From Trichostrongylus colubriformis (Eukaryota > Nematoda > Chromadorea > Rhabditida > Trichostrongylidae): DNA of 64,000 nt. The notes beneath the pieces are model-generated. The model made no database searches and was not told where the DNA came from. It worked only from the letters and a program-made list of their open reading frames with translations. How positions within the stretch are numbered: the stretch's first letter is position 1; every line of letters begins with the position of its first letter. Location: contig OZ022261.1 in assembly GCA_963978905.1 (NCBI GenBank), positions 37,466,130-37,530,129 of the forward strand, written 5' to 3'. The position numbers and the translations under genes were made by a program. Shown piece by piece: positions 36,726 through 57,381 of the stretch.

Positions 36726-37837
36726 CTACAAAGCACAACCTAGTTCGGGAGCTAAGTGACATCATCCGACTGGTGTGCCTTCGATGGTGGCAAGTGCGCT
36801 CGTGCATTGAATGATCGAACGGCGTGATTATGGCCCCGCCACTGATATGCTGCCATCACCAGCCCTTCTTTCCATCGGTCCAGACAGCCGGCTGGACGCC
36901 ATCGGGGTTAGTGGTACCGTAGCCGAGAGGACAACGGGACAGCACGCGACGCAACCGCATTGCAGGGCCGTCTTATCATAGGAGAACGGCAGCGCGTGAG
37001 TGCAGAGGAAAGAGACAGCAGGGAGGACAGCGACTGACGAGAAAGAGAGAGAGAGAGTTCACATGCGCTCCAACGAGTATTGACTTTAGCGAAACTTTGT
37101 AATGGGTTCCCGAATTTGCCACATATCCTATTGAAGCTAACGAACAGCTCGTCCACCGTGTGAGGAACACTCATCGATATCGATTAACTCATTCTCCGCT
37201 CTATGCGCTTTCTCGCTTTCTTGCCCTTGTCCGCTAAATATCATGATTAATATGGCAAATGGATGGCCTCGTTTCTTTTTTTTTCCTCATTTTCGCTGCT
37301 GATCTCGATATTCGTTCCTCGTGGCGGATGGCAAGTTGGACAGCGACGACGTTTTCTTGGAAAGTGCACTCGTCACATCTTCTTTCCACATATCACTCCG
37401 CATTTATCCCGTCGCTCTCATCGCGTGTGTTCATTGCGCGCTGTTACATTAATGTCAATGTTTTTGATACCCATTGATGTATTGCGTCTAAATGGAAAAT
37501 TTAATCTTTAATTATTTGTCAAAATTGTTTTCGTCGAAGCATAACGATCGTTCCTCGTGATCCAGACATGTATTGCATACAATTGGTAGCGTTTTGAGTA
37601 ATTGGGTTTTATGTCTTTGCCTCTCGCTCTCCTCAACCCCTCGCGGCCCAGTATCGACTGAGTGAGAGAGGCGTTTGTTTTCTGAAACGCTTCTCGATGT
37701 TGCGGACATCACTGAGACTTTGGGACTTTGCCCTTGTATTTCGTTCGATCTGCGAAATCGATATGGCTGCTAGCATTTGGTCTATTTACTCATTAATATA
37801 AAATAATCAAAGCAAGCCTTTGCGTCAGTTACAGTGG

Positions 37838-38035
37838 GGGGGGGGGGGAGGGAGAACCAACTTTCCACTGACGTCGAAGCTCCTTCCCTCCATAGGCTTA
37901 GGCTAGAATTCATATCCCTCTCCTTCTACATGAAAAAGCGTCTGTCAAAGCATCTCTCTCATCCGCTTCAGCAAGCTTAGGGAAGGAAAGGGGCAGCGAC
38001 GTGGGTGAAAATTTTGCGTCTCCCCCCACTTTGAA
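37838..38035. repeat. Second copy of the 21470-21690 repeat
   Basis: It starts with a run of about 13 G and carries GACGTCGAAGCTCCTTCCCT and ATAGGCTTAGGC, then a complementary half around AGCTTAGGGAAGGAAAGG. It is homologous to 21470-21690 with indels. The G-run length is likely variable. Confidence 0.65.
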
Positions 38036-39649
38036 TGACCACAATGAATGAATGTAACCAAGAGTTGTTTTTCCCGAAGTGTATAACTGGGCTGGTTTTT
38101 GGTATTGAAAGTAATTATGGAACTTGAGTAGAGTTCGTATTTGTACTAGTACTGAACTGATGCACCGTTTCCCGTCGAGGTTGGGGAACGCGGCGAGACC
38201 ACTTTGTCCTATGTTCACCATACTCCTTCCTGCACGAAATGCGCTACCGGTAGTCAGCTTCGTGAGTGAAGGTGTAAGGGCTTTCTTTTGATGCTAATGG
38301 ACTCTCCTCGTTAGTCCCAGACGTTCCTTCAACTTGACCGTTTTTGCATCAAGAAGGCGTCCCCCTACCCCACAGTGCACGTTTCTGTTGTTTCGTTGTA
38401 GAAAGATGGAGGACGTTACCGTACGTCATCTGAAGTGTGATTCATGTGCCCCTCGTTTTGATTATGCCATGACGCCGTACATAGCCATCTATCAATGTTT
38501 CACACCTTTATGAAGGGCCCGCGATCCGAAATGTTAAAGACTAGCGGTGATCGCGATGCTTTCGTGTTTTTGTCGGCCAACTTGTGAATAGACTGTTAAT
38601 CACTTCCATTTCCATTTCCGTTCTGTTTTGCAATTAGCAAATGGAAGCGAAGCCATCCCATCTCTCTCTTACATTTTTCGACTGTCCACGTCACGATGCT
38701 TTTATTTCGATTTTTCATCGAAAACTGACACTCCGCTTCATTTAGACTGATAGTATTCGAAAGAAAACTTTCTTATTAACTACAGATTGCTTTTGCGCTC
38801 ATTATAAATGCTAATCGGTTCAAATTCCTTGATGTGGTTTCCTCTCCGAGGCCCTCAGTGCCGACCTATGTGAGCATGGGGTTGTAGAGGTCGTCATTAG
38901 GGCTCAAATTCCGCAGTTTGCCACTCTGCGATTTCGTGTTTTCTCGGATTGGTTTTCTTTTTTGCGCTCTATTTCACGATTTCAATTTCCAATCTCTTTG
39001 AAAACGCTGTTAGTGGTGATGGCGTAGTGATTTTAGTGTACTCTTATTCACGTAAATAGTCAAGCTATCCTTTTAGGTGTTGCCTTTTATGGGGTTCCCG
39101 AAATCCTCTTATTTGAAACTTTCCTTCGCTCAGGCGTCCGGCGCATTTTTTTCTTGACTTCTGCTCAGCTTTAGCTCATGGGGAAACTTCTACCACTTTT
39201 TAAATACACACTTGAGTTTACAAAGTGATGACTTTAGTATGGCATCAGATGAGGGACGACAACGCGCAAGTGAGTGCTTCAGCTACATTGCCCCATGATT
39301 TATATCGAAGACGTATATTAATCGCACCTGCCGGACTTTGTAAGTTCTGTTCGCACTTATAAGTTCTACTAATCAAGCATACTGTTCAACTCTTCAAATT
39401 ATTCAAATGGAGCCCTTAGCTCGCCTAACGAAATGTAACCTTCGACACCTGGCCCACACCTATCTATCAAATACGGAAAACTGCCACGGTGCCAAGTTGT
39501 TTGAAAGACATGTTGCGTCCCCAAAGGCACCGGGAGGGGTAAGGGAAATTGAGAACTGTGAATAAATTAAAAACATCTACTTCAGAAGAGGTGATGTGTG
39601 ACGAAAGTCGCATTGACAAAGCTAGGCTTGGGGTCTTATCGCGATCCTT

Positions 39650-39890
39650 CAACACCACTTGTCGTTCTGTACTTCATCAGCGGGGCGAGTTGCCGACGAG
39701 GGCGGAACAGCGATCGCGGCAGGCTGATTTAGCCTCTCTTCCTGTCTGTGGTTCACCCCCTGGGTAGTGACACAGAGGGGCGCGAGAGAAGGGGGTTTTC
39801 GTGTTCCTGTTTTGGGTTTTTTCATCGTTTTATCTCATTCTTTCTCTACTATTACATTCTGAGCACCCGACTTCCACATTCCACAATCTG
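39650..39890 (-). repeat. Dispersed repeat, reverse-oriented copy
   Basis: Read on the minus strand, this carries the same ...TGTGGAATGTGGAAGTCGGG and GTGCTCAGAATGTAATAGTA blocks as 3350-3410, with the GC-rich tail toward 39660. Divergence from the other copies is moderate, which suggests an old family. Confidence 0.65.
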
Positions 39891-39896
39891 CCAACT

Positions 39897-40079
39897 TTAC
39901 TCCTTTTGATGTCTTTCAAGAGGTCTCGGTTCACTAGTTTCGAAATCCATCTTGTAACCAGAGGGTAATGCTGTGGGTTTCATGCGGAAAGGGACATCGT
40001 TCGATGAATCAGTTTTTCTCCCTGTCCTGAGCTCTGCTGTGGGTTTGGGCATGTCCACGGAATAGCTCAGGATCTCCAT
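39897..40079 (-). CDS. Unassigned minus-strand ORF, 60 codons
   Basis: The minus-strand frame begins MEILSYSVDMPKPTAEL and ends ...SEPRPLERHQKE plus stop. It is charged and proline-containing, and less skewed than most chance frames here. It could be a terminal exon, but I found no partner exon in the 800 bp between it and the EGR gene, and a repeat copy ends next to it. No family is recognised. Confidence 0.15.
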   Translation of the reverse strand: MEILSYSVDMPKPTAELRTGRKTDSSNDVPFRMKPTALPSGYKMDFETSEPRPLERHQKE

Positions 40080-40160
40080 TCATGTAAAGGCGTGGTACTG
40101 TTCGGCATTTAAGAGTGTCTGATCTCCATTCTCACACCAGTAGCACTTTGAAGGATACAG

Positions 40161-40301
40161 CGGCCGTCAGACCTCACTACTTTGCGATTTCGCGGTGTAG
40201 CGGCTTCGCAGCGAAGTCGCAGCAATGTGGGATCTCAAGGTCGTAGTATCGCGTGCGAAAGTGCGACGCAATCCGCAAAATCGCGAATTCTGACGGCGGC
40301 C
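40161..40301. mobile_element. GGCCGTCAGA... MITE, copy 1
   Basis: It begins CGGCCGTCAGACCTCACTAC and ends CGCGAATTCTGACGGCGGCC. The terminal inverted repeats surround a centre made of GCGAAGTCGCAG-type motifs. It is related to 59931-60094, which has GCCGTCAGAC and GTCTGACGGC ends. Confidence 0.72.
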
Positions 40302-40849
40302 TATCGGAAATGTTCAATGTTTTCCCTGACACTAAAGGGTGTAAGTAGAGGCGAAGAAGAGTCCTCGTCAAAGTGGGAAGCTCAGATGAATGCCTTTTAA
40401 TGGGGAAACTAAAGTAATAAGTACCTGCGATTGTTTTTCATGTTCTCGGCCTTACCTAAGCATTATGGCGAGGCTTTCTTCTGAAAGAGTTAGCGCGACT
40501 CTTTTGAGTGGTTTCTTAATAAAAGATGATACTATATGGCAGTCTCTATGTATCGGTTGGTTCAATGTGTTTTTCCTTGACTAGAACTTTTCAACATCAC
40601 GTTCAAAGTGTTTGAAAACGAAAAGTGATGAATCGTGTTGTTCCTAAGACATGATGATATACGTATCGTATGTCTGACCCTTCACTCAAAACATTTACAA
40701 TGGAGTGGTAAAGCGATTGCGTGTGTGTAACCACGAGCTGTGTGCCGTAACTATTCACTCATTTTTTGATACTCATTTTGTAAGCTCGTAATCTATTCGT
40801 CTCAGCAATACATAATCGCTTCTTTGCTAACAGATTTGTTTCAAGTTCT

Positions 40850-40859
40850 GTTTTTTCAG
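40850..40859 (+). other. Strong acceptor before the EGR start; possible spliced-leader site
   Basis: CTGTTTTTTCAG ends at 40859, 17 nt before the first ATG of the EGR frame. In nematodes such sites near a start are often used for trans-splicing of a spliced leader. The bases after it are also open in frame (TG AGC GAA GAG TTT CGG ATG), so an upstream exon ending in A would make an earlier split ATG. Confidence 0.5.
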
Positions 40860-40876
40860 TGAGCGAAGAGTTTCGG

Positions 40877-48680
<7,804 letters not shown>

Positions 48681-50404
48681 AGCGAAAACATGAGAAAGAA
48701 ACGAAAATGACGGTATAGAGTATGGGAGGAATGGTGATGTGTCGCCTGTCGGGTTGGCTGACCGATTAATGCTGATAGCTTGTATTACATTCGCAAGAAT
48801 GTAAAGTGATTACATTCGCTGAAATGTGAATTGAAGTTTTCGAAGCAGGAATCATTTCATGAGGGCAGGTATTAATTTTTACAAATCATTATCCTTATCT
48901 ATCCTTGTTCGTTCACTACAACACACAAACGTTAAGCTCTCGACTGAGTTCTCCTACGAGGTTTCTTTGTTTGAACTTCGTTTGAAAGTTCGGATTCTAA
49001 CACACATTAGCTACTATGTATCAATATTGGTTTTATTAACATATCCCTTGATGTATACAAAAGAGGAGGGTGAAATACTCTAATACGCGTTCTAATTCTC
49101 AGTGTTGTTTTTTGTATTTCTCAGTTCACAATATTCAAGTTTTTTTCATTCTAAATATTCTTGTGCTCTGTATATTGTCGGTTTTAAAGTTAATGCTTTA
49201 CTCGAAAAGCCTTAGAAAGATTTCTATGTCTTGATCTTAATATTCGTAATATTGTTCGTTATAATTGCTTATATGTAGAGCCTCTATCATACTTTGAAGT
49301 CGATTGCAATCAGGATATCAACTGGGTACCTCGAGGGCGTGTACTAGGTTCACAGTTCAGCGGTCGTGTGAGGAACTTTCAGCGTTCAAAATATTCGCAT
49401 TCCCATCTTTTATATAGTATCCCTTAAACCCGGTTAACACTGGTCCTACAGCCGGTGTTGCTTACTTTTTTCACTGGACGGGATTTGGATACCCACTGTT
49501 ATCGTAAATGAGATTTTAGCAGTGGGCATGCGTTCGAGCCTATCACTAGAATTTTACTAGAATTTTTAATCGAAAAGGTAGGACACGGAATCATACATGG
49601 GCTGGCGCCTGCTTTCATTTGCCAAACCTGCACTGCAGTGTTTCCGCGGTTGGAAAAGCTGTAGAAAGGGATGGTCTGGTCCGCTGTCAGCTAAGGTGCG
49701 GTGCACATAAAGCCCACCAGTTATTGTTTGGTCATTGTTGTCATTGGTGAAGTGAGGTTGTCTCGCTTTGCAGTCATTCCACTTTTTCGGTGATCACGTA
49801 ACGCTGACACTCACACCCAGGGAGGGGAGGCTCTGTGAATTGACAGTCCCTACCGCTTCTGTGCAGTTACCCACCAATTCCATCGATGCGATAGTAGCCA
49901 TGTGTCTCTCGAAGAGCCTCTGCAGATTGAGGTCCGTCCTGACAAATGCGTCGCTCATGCTCTTAGTCAGTAGAAATCACATCTGCCACTTTATCGCATC
50001 ACGACCGCCGAGACATCGTTCTACCCAGCTGCAGCATTGCTGTTGTACTCGACTGTATAGTTCTTATTCATGTTTAGTTTCTACTTCGTACGGCCTTCTA
50101 TTTCTCAACATTTGGTTACCGGTGATTTAGTGAAACCAATGATACCAGTATGAGAAAAGAAGTAATACCAATTATCAGTAACAGTCTAGTCTGATTTTTT
50201 TTTTCCTAATAATTCTATCGTGCACCGTTTTGTTGTATTTTTGTAGGCATCAACTGCCATCAGTTTAGAAAGAGTTCTACGCACTACATTCAAAGCGTTT
50301 GAATAAACACTTCTTGTCTTGCTTTGACTATGCATTCAACACGGTTACTGCCTGAACTCAGCTCCTTGGCCTGCATCTGCCCCCACCCGGCAAGAGCTCA
50401 GACG

Positions 50405-50575
50405 GGTACGCTTAGGCGACGTTCATACTTTCTTCCGGCAGGGCGTGGCTGCGTTCGCAAGCAGCGAGGCAGAGTGGCACGGAGGGCAAGGACGCACGCA
50501 ACGAGACGGGGCGAAGCCGCAGAGACACGCAGCCAACCTTGGCGCCGGCACCGCAAAGTATGACGCGGCCTTTAC
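50405..50575. mobile_element. GC-rich MITE, second copy
   Basis: It begins ACGTTCATACTTTCTTCC, followed by GGCAGGGCGTGGCTGCG, and ends GCACCGCAAAGTATGACGCG. The ends are partly complementary and related to the element at 24868-25055. The open frames over it reflect its GC content. Confidence 0.6.
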
Positions 50576-51552
50576 TGCTGACACAGGCTAAGCTTAAGTG
50601 AGAAATAACGGAGTTATAGCATTTGTTTAAGAAAAGGCAGGATCCATTCATGGATACTTCTTCCTCTCTGCTCCTTCTGGTGACGGAGCTGGGCATTTTT
50701 GTGTTCATGCCAACACTCGAGGTTCGTTTTGAGAGTAATAGTTACTGATTGTGCGATTGTTTGAGAATGGCCTGTCAGTTTTTGTGAAAATGCATTCCCG
50801 TCTGATACTTCTGTGAAAAAGAACCACCGCTGTGTGGCGTGATCACGTGAACTCACTGACGTGATTGAGAGCGAGTTGCAATGGTGGTGGTTTTAACGAT
50901 ATGTTGTAATGTCAAAGGCCGCCCGAGATCGCCCTCATTCAGGTTAATGGGTGTCACACGAATTTCTCACCGACAAATATCTCCTTTGATCCGTGTAGCT
51001 ATTCAAACGCATCAAAAAATCGTTATTGGCGGAAAATTTTGAGACATTGCTGAATTCTGCGCTTTGTGCTTTTTTAATTCAGTAGGGGTCACAATTAGGG
51101 TGTTTGTCGTGATTCACACGATGTAAAAGGAGGCGGGGTCTATCCGGGCAGAGGATGGAGCAGACATTGGAAGGAGCGGCGGCGACGGAGCGGCCACTCT
51201 AAACAGTCACAAGCTCAACTCAATGCCACAAAAACGAAGCAACCGATGGTGTCGTTGAAGTGACTCAGCATAGCTCAAACTCGATAACCTTGTATGAGCC
51301 AACTACACGTGTCAATGTTAAATTGTGAGATTTGGTGGCAATAAAAGGCTTGGTTCAGAGGTATCTACAAAACCCTTTTAATCTCCACGAAGAAGGTTTA
51401 AATAGTTTTGAGTATGTATATTTATTTGGGTGCTCAGAGAACATCTCGCGATCGCTAAAAGCAGGCTATTTGCAATGTTATTATATTCGTGGAAAGACGG
51501 TGTCTAGAACGTAGTGAGTGTAAAGCTTCCAGCGTCAATGGACGCAGATATG

Positions 51553-52064
51553 TACAGGCAGTAGCGGCCAAAAAATATGCGGTTTCTTGTTTTAACCATA
51601 ACTTTAGCAAGCGTTTACATATCACGTTCATTTTTTTTGTGTTTCGAAGGCAACTGTCACTCAGTGAAATAAAGTTTCTCAGCCGAGTAGGATGCAGTTG
51701 AAGGTGGGAGAAATTATTTAACTGATACCACTGAAAATGATCAACACCGTGCTTCAGTGCTGTGAAGTGCTGTCATGTTCCAAATGCGCGTAGCATGTTT
51801 GGCCTCATTCCGTTCTACTTTTTGCACAACGGCTCGTTTTGTTGAGTTATAAGCTTTTATGGCTGATTCAATTTTTTGAAAGTTTTGCTCATTACAAGAG
51901 CTTCCAGTGAATAATTTTTCGACCTTCACCTGCATCCTACTCGGCTAAGATACCTTTTCATGAAGTAGCTGTTGCCCTCAAATTACTAAAAAAAACGAGC
52001 CTGTAAACTCGACCAAAATTATGGTTAAGGTCCAAAACCGCATATAATTTTGACCGCTACTGTA
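51553..52064. mobile_element. Tc1/mariner-type foldback MITE (CAGTAGCGG ends)
   Basis: The left end CAGTAGCGGCCAAAAAATAT and the right end ATAATTTTGACCGCTACTG are inverted repeats. Further inside, CAGCCGAGTAGGATGCAG (about 51677) pairs with CTGCATCCTACTCGGCT (about 51930), so the arms are long. No transposase frame is seen. The ends resemble those of 59240-59745. Confidence 0.78.
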
Positions 52065-52358
52065 CATATAGATGACTCTGAGTGTAGGGTTAGGGTAATG
52101 GATTGAATAAAAATCAAAAATACGTCTGGAAATCGACATTAGCAAAAAAACCTGCGAAGATTTGATACAATATTTTGTGGTAAATCGTCCAGCGATATTT
52201 GTAGGGCTCCATCATTGCATACATTTAGCCTTTCCCATCGGAATATCATCTACTCGGTCTGCTCGTTCACTTCCCATTCGGAGACCATTACTATGTGGTT
52301 AAAGCTTACCTCCGTTCTTTTTTAAGTCGTGTGTTATATGTGTAACACAATATAAATA

Positions 52359-53257
52359 TTAGGTTGTAAGGAAAGATCTGGCCGCTTTTTCGCGTTCACA
52401 GGATAAATTTTAATATCAGAGCGCGTCAACATGAATCAGCTGACATATTGTGCTCCTTAGATAGACAAAAAGTTGCTCTTTCAGAATATATGTTTTATTT
52501 GGAATGCCGCAAGGTTTTCGAATTATTAGGGAAATTTTAAAGTGCTGCGAAAATGGCACTTTTAAGATGACTTCACCTCAAGAGTTCTTGCTTAGCCGAG
52601 TCCCAGCGAAGAGGACCACAAATGTGAATACTGCAAGAGGAGGGGGTGAAGCATTGGATGGAACACTTTGTCTCTGGTTTCAGAAGTGCAGAAATGAGAA
52701 CGAGCTGCTTGGATTTTCAGGTGATCAAATCGCTTTAACTTAAACGGCAGAAGGCGATGAGCGTTCATATTTGCAGGGGATATCCACAAGTATTGGCCCT
52801 CAACAAACAAACTTAGTTGACCACCTCAAGAAGTCTTGATCTGGAAAAATCCAAAAAAATGGGTGCCGCGGGACCTCTCACGGCAGTCATGCGCAAGCGC
52901 ATTTTTCACAAATCCTATTCCACTAATTGAAGCAGTTGCGGGGTAAGGCCCTTACTCGTCTATCATGTTCATCAGATCTAGCGCTAACTACGCCCCACTT
53001 TCCAAAACATCTGGCCAGCTCTTTCAGTAGCAGTGTGTTTAGAAAGAGTGGCGATTTGGAGTCGACTTTTTTTCATTTCGCGCAATATAAATCATCAGCC
53101 CTTTATCAAATTGAGATATGTAGGCATGCATAGTGTTGCCAAGAGTGTAGCGAATCTAATGGTGCTCATTCTGTGAGAAAAGATGCACTCTGAGCCGAGT
53201 TATGATCTCTCGAAGTTGAAATTTCAAAAACCGGCCAAAACTTTCCTTACAACCTAA
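52359..53257. mobile_element. Degenerate mariner-like transposon, about 900 bp
   Basis: The ends TTAGGTTGTAAGGAAAG and CTTTCCTTACAACCTAA are perfect inverted repeats flanked by TA (52357-52358 and 53258-53259). Inside, a frame at 52504-52743 contains GTLCLWFQKCRNEN, resembling the RWFQKFRNGN region of the mariner DNA-binding domain. Stops and the short length show the transposase is broken. Confidence 0.82.
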
Positions 53258-54042
53258 TAGTTCATCCCATGATAGTGAAATGATGTTTCTTTCGTTGTGT
53301 GAAATAAGTCAAAAGCATCTTGTGGTCATGGTCAGCCATCAAAGCATTCCCTTAGGCTTCACGTTGTTCTACTGGGGCCCATTAGGCTTTTGGTGTGCAT
53401 CCTCGAAGCTTCTGCCAGGTAATGCATCCAAACCATCTGCCACGCAGCGGTAATAACGCCATATGTATGAGCAGCCCTTAAGTCGTCGGAGACGTGGTCC
53501 CTCATCACCTTGGATGTGTATGCGCCTGCAGAAGGCGACACATAGAAAGTAGCTTCAAATAAAAGTATCACAAGAACACGCTAGCATCTGAAAAACTAGT
53601 TTAATCCAGTGTAAAAATTGGTGTACAGCGATCAACGATTACACGATTTACTAGGTAAAAAGAGCGCAATCAAACAGAGTTGAGGCCTATTACGTAGGGC
53701 AAATTCTTTTTTCTGTGCTCACATGGAAAATGGGGGCTAGTTCACGCAAATAACACCACTATCACCAATCTTCCCGCAATCCCTGCTTTCCGCTTGGAAT
53801 CCTCGGCATGAATGCAACAGAAAATGAGAGCTTCGCTTGTCTGGGATCTGTTCTTCTAGAATCTTCTTTTTCTCCAACAACAGCTTTTTTTATATCAGAT
53901 AACTCATTCTACGAAAGACATTCCAAATGGATTCTTTTCTGTGACTGAAGCTTATTTGAAGCCTTGATGACGGGCCCTTTTCTAGATTTGTCAAAGCCAG
54001 TTCCAGATTCCTGAACATCTTGATTCGCGTTTTAACTTCGTT

Positions 54043-54231
54043 ATGAGTACTTGGTTCTGCTTAGTTTTGTTCTCTAATACCCTTGGAGTTTTGGAGTTTT
54101 CCACAGAGCCCTACTTCCCGGAGGATCCATTTCGAGCACCCCCTCCCCCTCTAGTCCAGCCGACGTTTTCACTATACTACTGGCCAGTTACGAAGTCCGT
54201 TGATCCTGTGCAGCTGATTAATGCCTTGTGA
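54043..54231 (+). CDS. Possible short secreted, proline-rich ORF
   Basis: A 62-codon frame starts MSTWFCLVLFSNTLGVLEFS, which resembles a weak signal peptide, then a Pro-rich stretch (PEDPFRAPPPPLVQP) and stop. No splice partner, family or expression signal is visible. It could be a chance frame or the first exon of an undetected gene. Confidence 0.15.
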   Translation: MSTWFCLVLFSNTLGVLEFSTEPYFPEDPFRAPPPPLVQPTFSLYYWPVTKSVDPVQLINAL

Positions 54232-54754
54232 GAATAACGACCGCAATACACGAGTTCAGCTGTGGTCGCCATGAGAGGGCAATCAAGTGAGCAACTGAAT
54301 GTCCACACACTTGTTACCATAGAGATGCCTTTGGTCAAGCTCTGACAGCCGGCGAGGGGGCCCCACGAAGCTGCCCCCGGCGCCTGCTTCGACAGCATTA
54401 CGGGACCCGCTAATACGGCTCAGACGCGCTTACTGGTACTCATTCGTTCATTGCATCGCTTTCTTCTTGCCGCCGATCACGTTTTCTGATTACCCACACT
54501 GCTACTCGGATGTGACTGCGGCTTATACAACTTCTCTTTTCGATCACCCAAGAATTATCGTTGCGCACTACGTTACTTTGAAACTAACTCGTGGAGGGTG
54601 ACGTACAGTGTTCCTTCCGAAGCACAGGTCACCAGTGTTGCGTGGCGGGAAATCCACTATAGAAAAGACGGAATTAATGTTCTCATGAGATAATAATTTT
54701 GATGCTTTTGTTTTTTTGATATTGCTGATAGTCGCCGCAGCGTTCAATGCGAAA

Positions 54755-55006
54755 GCTGCTACAAGTATGCTGAATTATGGGCAAAAGCTTCGGTCTCGGA
54801 CGGGTTCACACCTCCTCTCACACGTATAACACGTTATTCGTGCGAGTGCTGGTAAGCCATGATAGATATACCATTCAAAAGGTGACTTAGGATGAAAGGG
54901 ATCTCGGTAGTATGGATCAGGAAAAATGCTCGGAAAGCATGGAATACGGGTTCGAGTCACATCCGAGACCTAGCTTTTGCCCATAACTCAGCATACTTGT
55001 AGCAAT
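54755..55006. mobile_element. Hairpin MITE, 45-bp inverted repeats
   Basis: CTACAAGTATGCTGAATTAT, continuing to GGTCTCGGA (54758-54800), pairs with TCCGAGACC, continuing to GCATACTTGTAG (54962-55004). Both sides are bordered by TCTCATGAGAT sequences (54680 and 55017), possibly part of the element or a duplicated target. Confidence 0.75.
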
Positions 55007-55198
55007 TCTCATGAGATTAAAACTTGATATTACGGACTGTTACAGTGATAGCTTCCACCCATGCTACACATCCTACCGACTTTTAAATGGAAATTGTATT
55101 TGCTTGGAAGTTTCACAACTTAACATTTATATTATATACCTCCAACTTTAATAAATATTTGACTTCAAAAATATCAATTCCTTCTTTGTTTTTTTATC

Positions 55199-55248
55199 TT
55201 TGGCATAAGTATACCCGCTACGTTTTGGCATAAGTATACCTGCTACGT
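55199..55248. repeat. Two-unit direct repeat
   Basis: Two units of about 25 bp, TTTGGCATAAGTATACC followed by GCTACGT, are repeated in tandem with one base difference. Confidence 0.8.
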
Positions 55249-57381
55249 AGTCACGATCTCGAAATCAGTAGACCAATCGCCTCGTAAAGCGAACCAACTC
55301 ATGGCTGGCCTGACCCCACACATTTAAGACTGGTGTTACCATGTTTTCAATGAAAGATTTTCTTTCCGCCAGACCGCCGTTTCCCTTTCGCATTTTATTC
55401 ACCGCTTCAAAGTGGTTTTAGGAATTTTTCAGGTATTTTTACTCAATCCATTACCCTAACCCTACACTCAGAGTCAGCTATATGTACAGTAGCGGTCAAA
55501 ATTATATGCGGTTTACTCTCCCCTTTTTTCAGATGAATGAATCCATGCTCAGCTTACGAGTCTGATAGAACATCCTTGTTTGGAAGGTAAATCACAGCAA
55601 GCTGCAGATTATCGTCACAAAGCCTTGTCATTATCGTGCTCCGCTCCCATCCAATAGACACACATCCCCTATTGGCACTCAAGATTCCGGACCCATGTAA
55701 CCCTTCTTCGCAAGTACATACAGTGAAGTGTTCTTTACCGTTTCTCGACAAAAGAATCGATCAGCTAACGACCTCTTCACGTAGTCGTGATGTAGTGGTA
55801 TGGCTTTTCGAGGTTTTTCGCTAGTGAAGATGAAGAGTTCCTACAACGCAAAGACGATTAGATGGACATAGCGCTGACCACAGAGCCGGTTCCTTTTGGG
55901 TGGTAGTGTTGACCGTTAGCTAGAGGCCCGTGGTACAAATTATAGCGACTTTCTCAAGAGGTGACTATAGCAAGTACCCGAAGTGTGAGATCTTCTTAGC
56001 TGCATTGCAAAAGTCAATGTACGAAACCACAGCTGTGCTTACCCTGCTTCTTTGGTTTGAGTTGAATATACCCAACATAAAGTCTCATAATGGCCACAGA
56101 ACATCTTAGCTGTGCACCTCCAGTTGTTTCAGCTTTATGTGTTGTAGTGTCTCTAACACAGTTATAGGCCCATTGTGACGAGATATGTTAAGAGAGCACT
56201 GCGCGTTTTGCGAAAAATGTATTTGAAGAAGAGGAGGTCGCAACCTCAACACAGGTTGGACCCATGGGCGTGAGTCAAATCAATTTGCATTTCACCTAGT
56301 AGCATGGAGCAACAAATTTTGGGAACTACGTTTTCGTGCTGCCTCTGGGAGCAAAAGGAGTTTGTGATAATTTAAACTTTCCATGGAATTGCCTTCATTT
56401 TATATTTTTATAAGATTCTTCGACTCCTTTTCTACCTTTCTGCTGTCGTATCAAGAACCCGTTTACATCCGTAAAATACCGAAAATCGACTGCAATAACT
56501 TCGGGACCTTGGGCTGCTTCAGATTTCTGTCCCCAGAACTGAAGTAATAATTTTTCGTAAAAATTATAATGAATGTGTTTGGAGAATCATTTGCATTATG
56601 CTTTCATTCGAAAACTGCAACCGTTGGGCTGCGAAATTGGCGGTTTTCTTCGGCGTCAACGACATTGTTTGTGACGTGTTGCCGATTCCCACGTAAGGGA
56701 CACGTCTATTAGCCAAAGTGAGTGACAAACTCACCAAACACCAAACAAAGCCTACAAGCAAACGCTGCCCATCCTTGACTCCTTCCTTGATCCCAGCACT
56801 TCGCAAAATGTACCACTCCTGACCGCCGGCTGTCCTACGCGTTAAGAATCCTTCAACTTTGGATTCGAATCTCTAACGGGTGTTTCTGGTGAACTCACCA
56901 TTGCAACCAGCTGACGCATCCCTTCAAACAAGTTGGACGGTAATTATCTCTTCGAGAGGCTTAGGGGGTCTGGATGGACTCGATATCTCAAGTGTGGGAC
57001 GTCAAGTATCGTGCTACCTACTCCCTTGAAATTCTGTGACTGTTGAGTAATTGATTTACTGTCCACCCCTCGGACTGAAAGGTTTCGAATGAACAAGGCT
57101 TGATTTCCACAGTCTCTTATTTCTCGGACACTAATCAGAAGCCTGACGTTGATGCTGAAAACGTTAGACACTCACATAATTCACTGCATACTCAGCACAA
57201 CATTTCCGCACGTATGGAAATCCATGCCGGAAAGTAAAAAAAACTTGCTGATGTAATGGATGTTTTGAATAATGTGCTCCCTTATTTCATGTAAGCTACT
57301 AGAATGTCAGGAATCTTGTCATAATCGGTTTTCAGTGCGTTGTGCCTAGTTCTATAGAGCAAATCGATGTTGAGTTTATTC

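Larger units (their letters stand above)
19587..40859. other. 21-kb intergenic region; repeats only, no supportable gene
   Basis: No chain of phase-compatible exons or recognisable domain was found on either strand, except a mariner transposase fossil near 22683-23362. It contains dispersed repeats (19830-20135, 21470-21690, 37838-38035, 39650-39890), MITEs (23626-23859, 24868-25055, 31013-31160, 33158-33322, 40161-40301), a 1.65-kb TIR element (35058-36725) and a very AT-rich stretch (29090-29850). Single exon-like frames at 34441-34650 (+) and 39897-40079 (-) remain unassigned. The part next to 40860 presumably holds upstream regulatory DNA for the EGR gene, but I cannot point to sites. Confidence 0.6.

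Noticed and set aside
52080..52100. TAGGGTTAGGGT telomere-like bases (also at 55450-55470)
   Set aside because: Fewer than two units, and nematode telomeres are normally TTAGGC; it is part of a dispersed repeat.
56564..56806. 80-codon minus-strand frame with a hydrophobic stretch
   Set aside because: No partner exons; the DNA looks like a dispersed repeat and no motif is recognisable.
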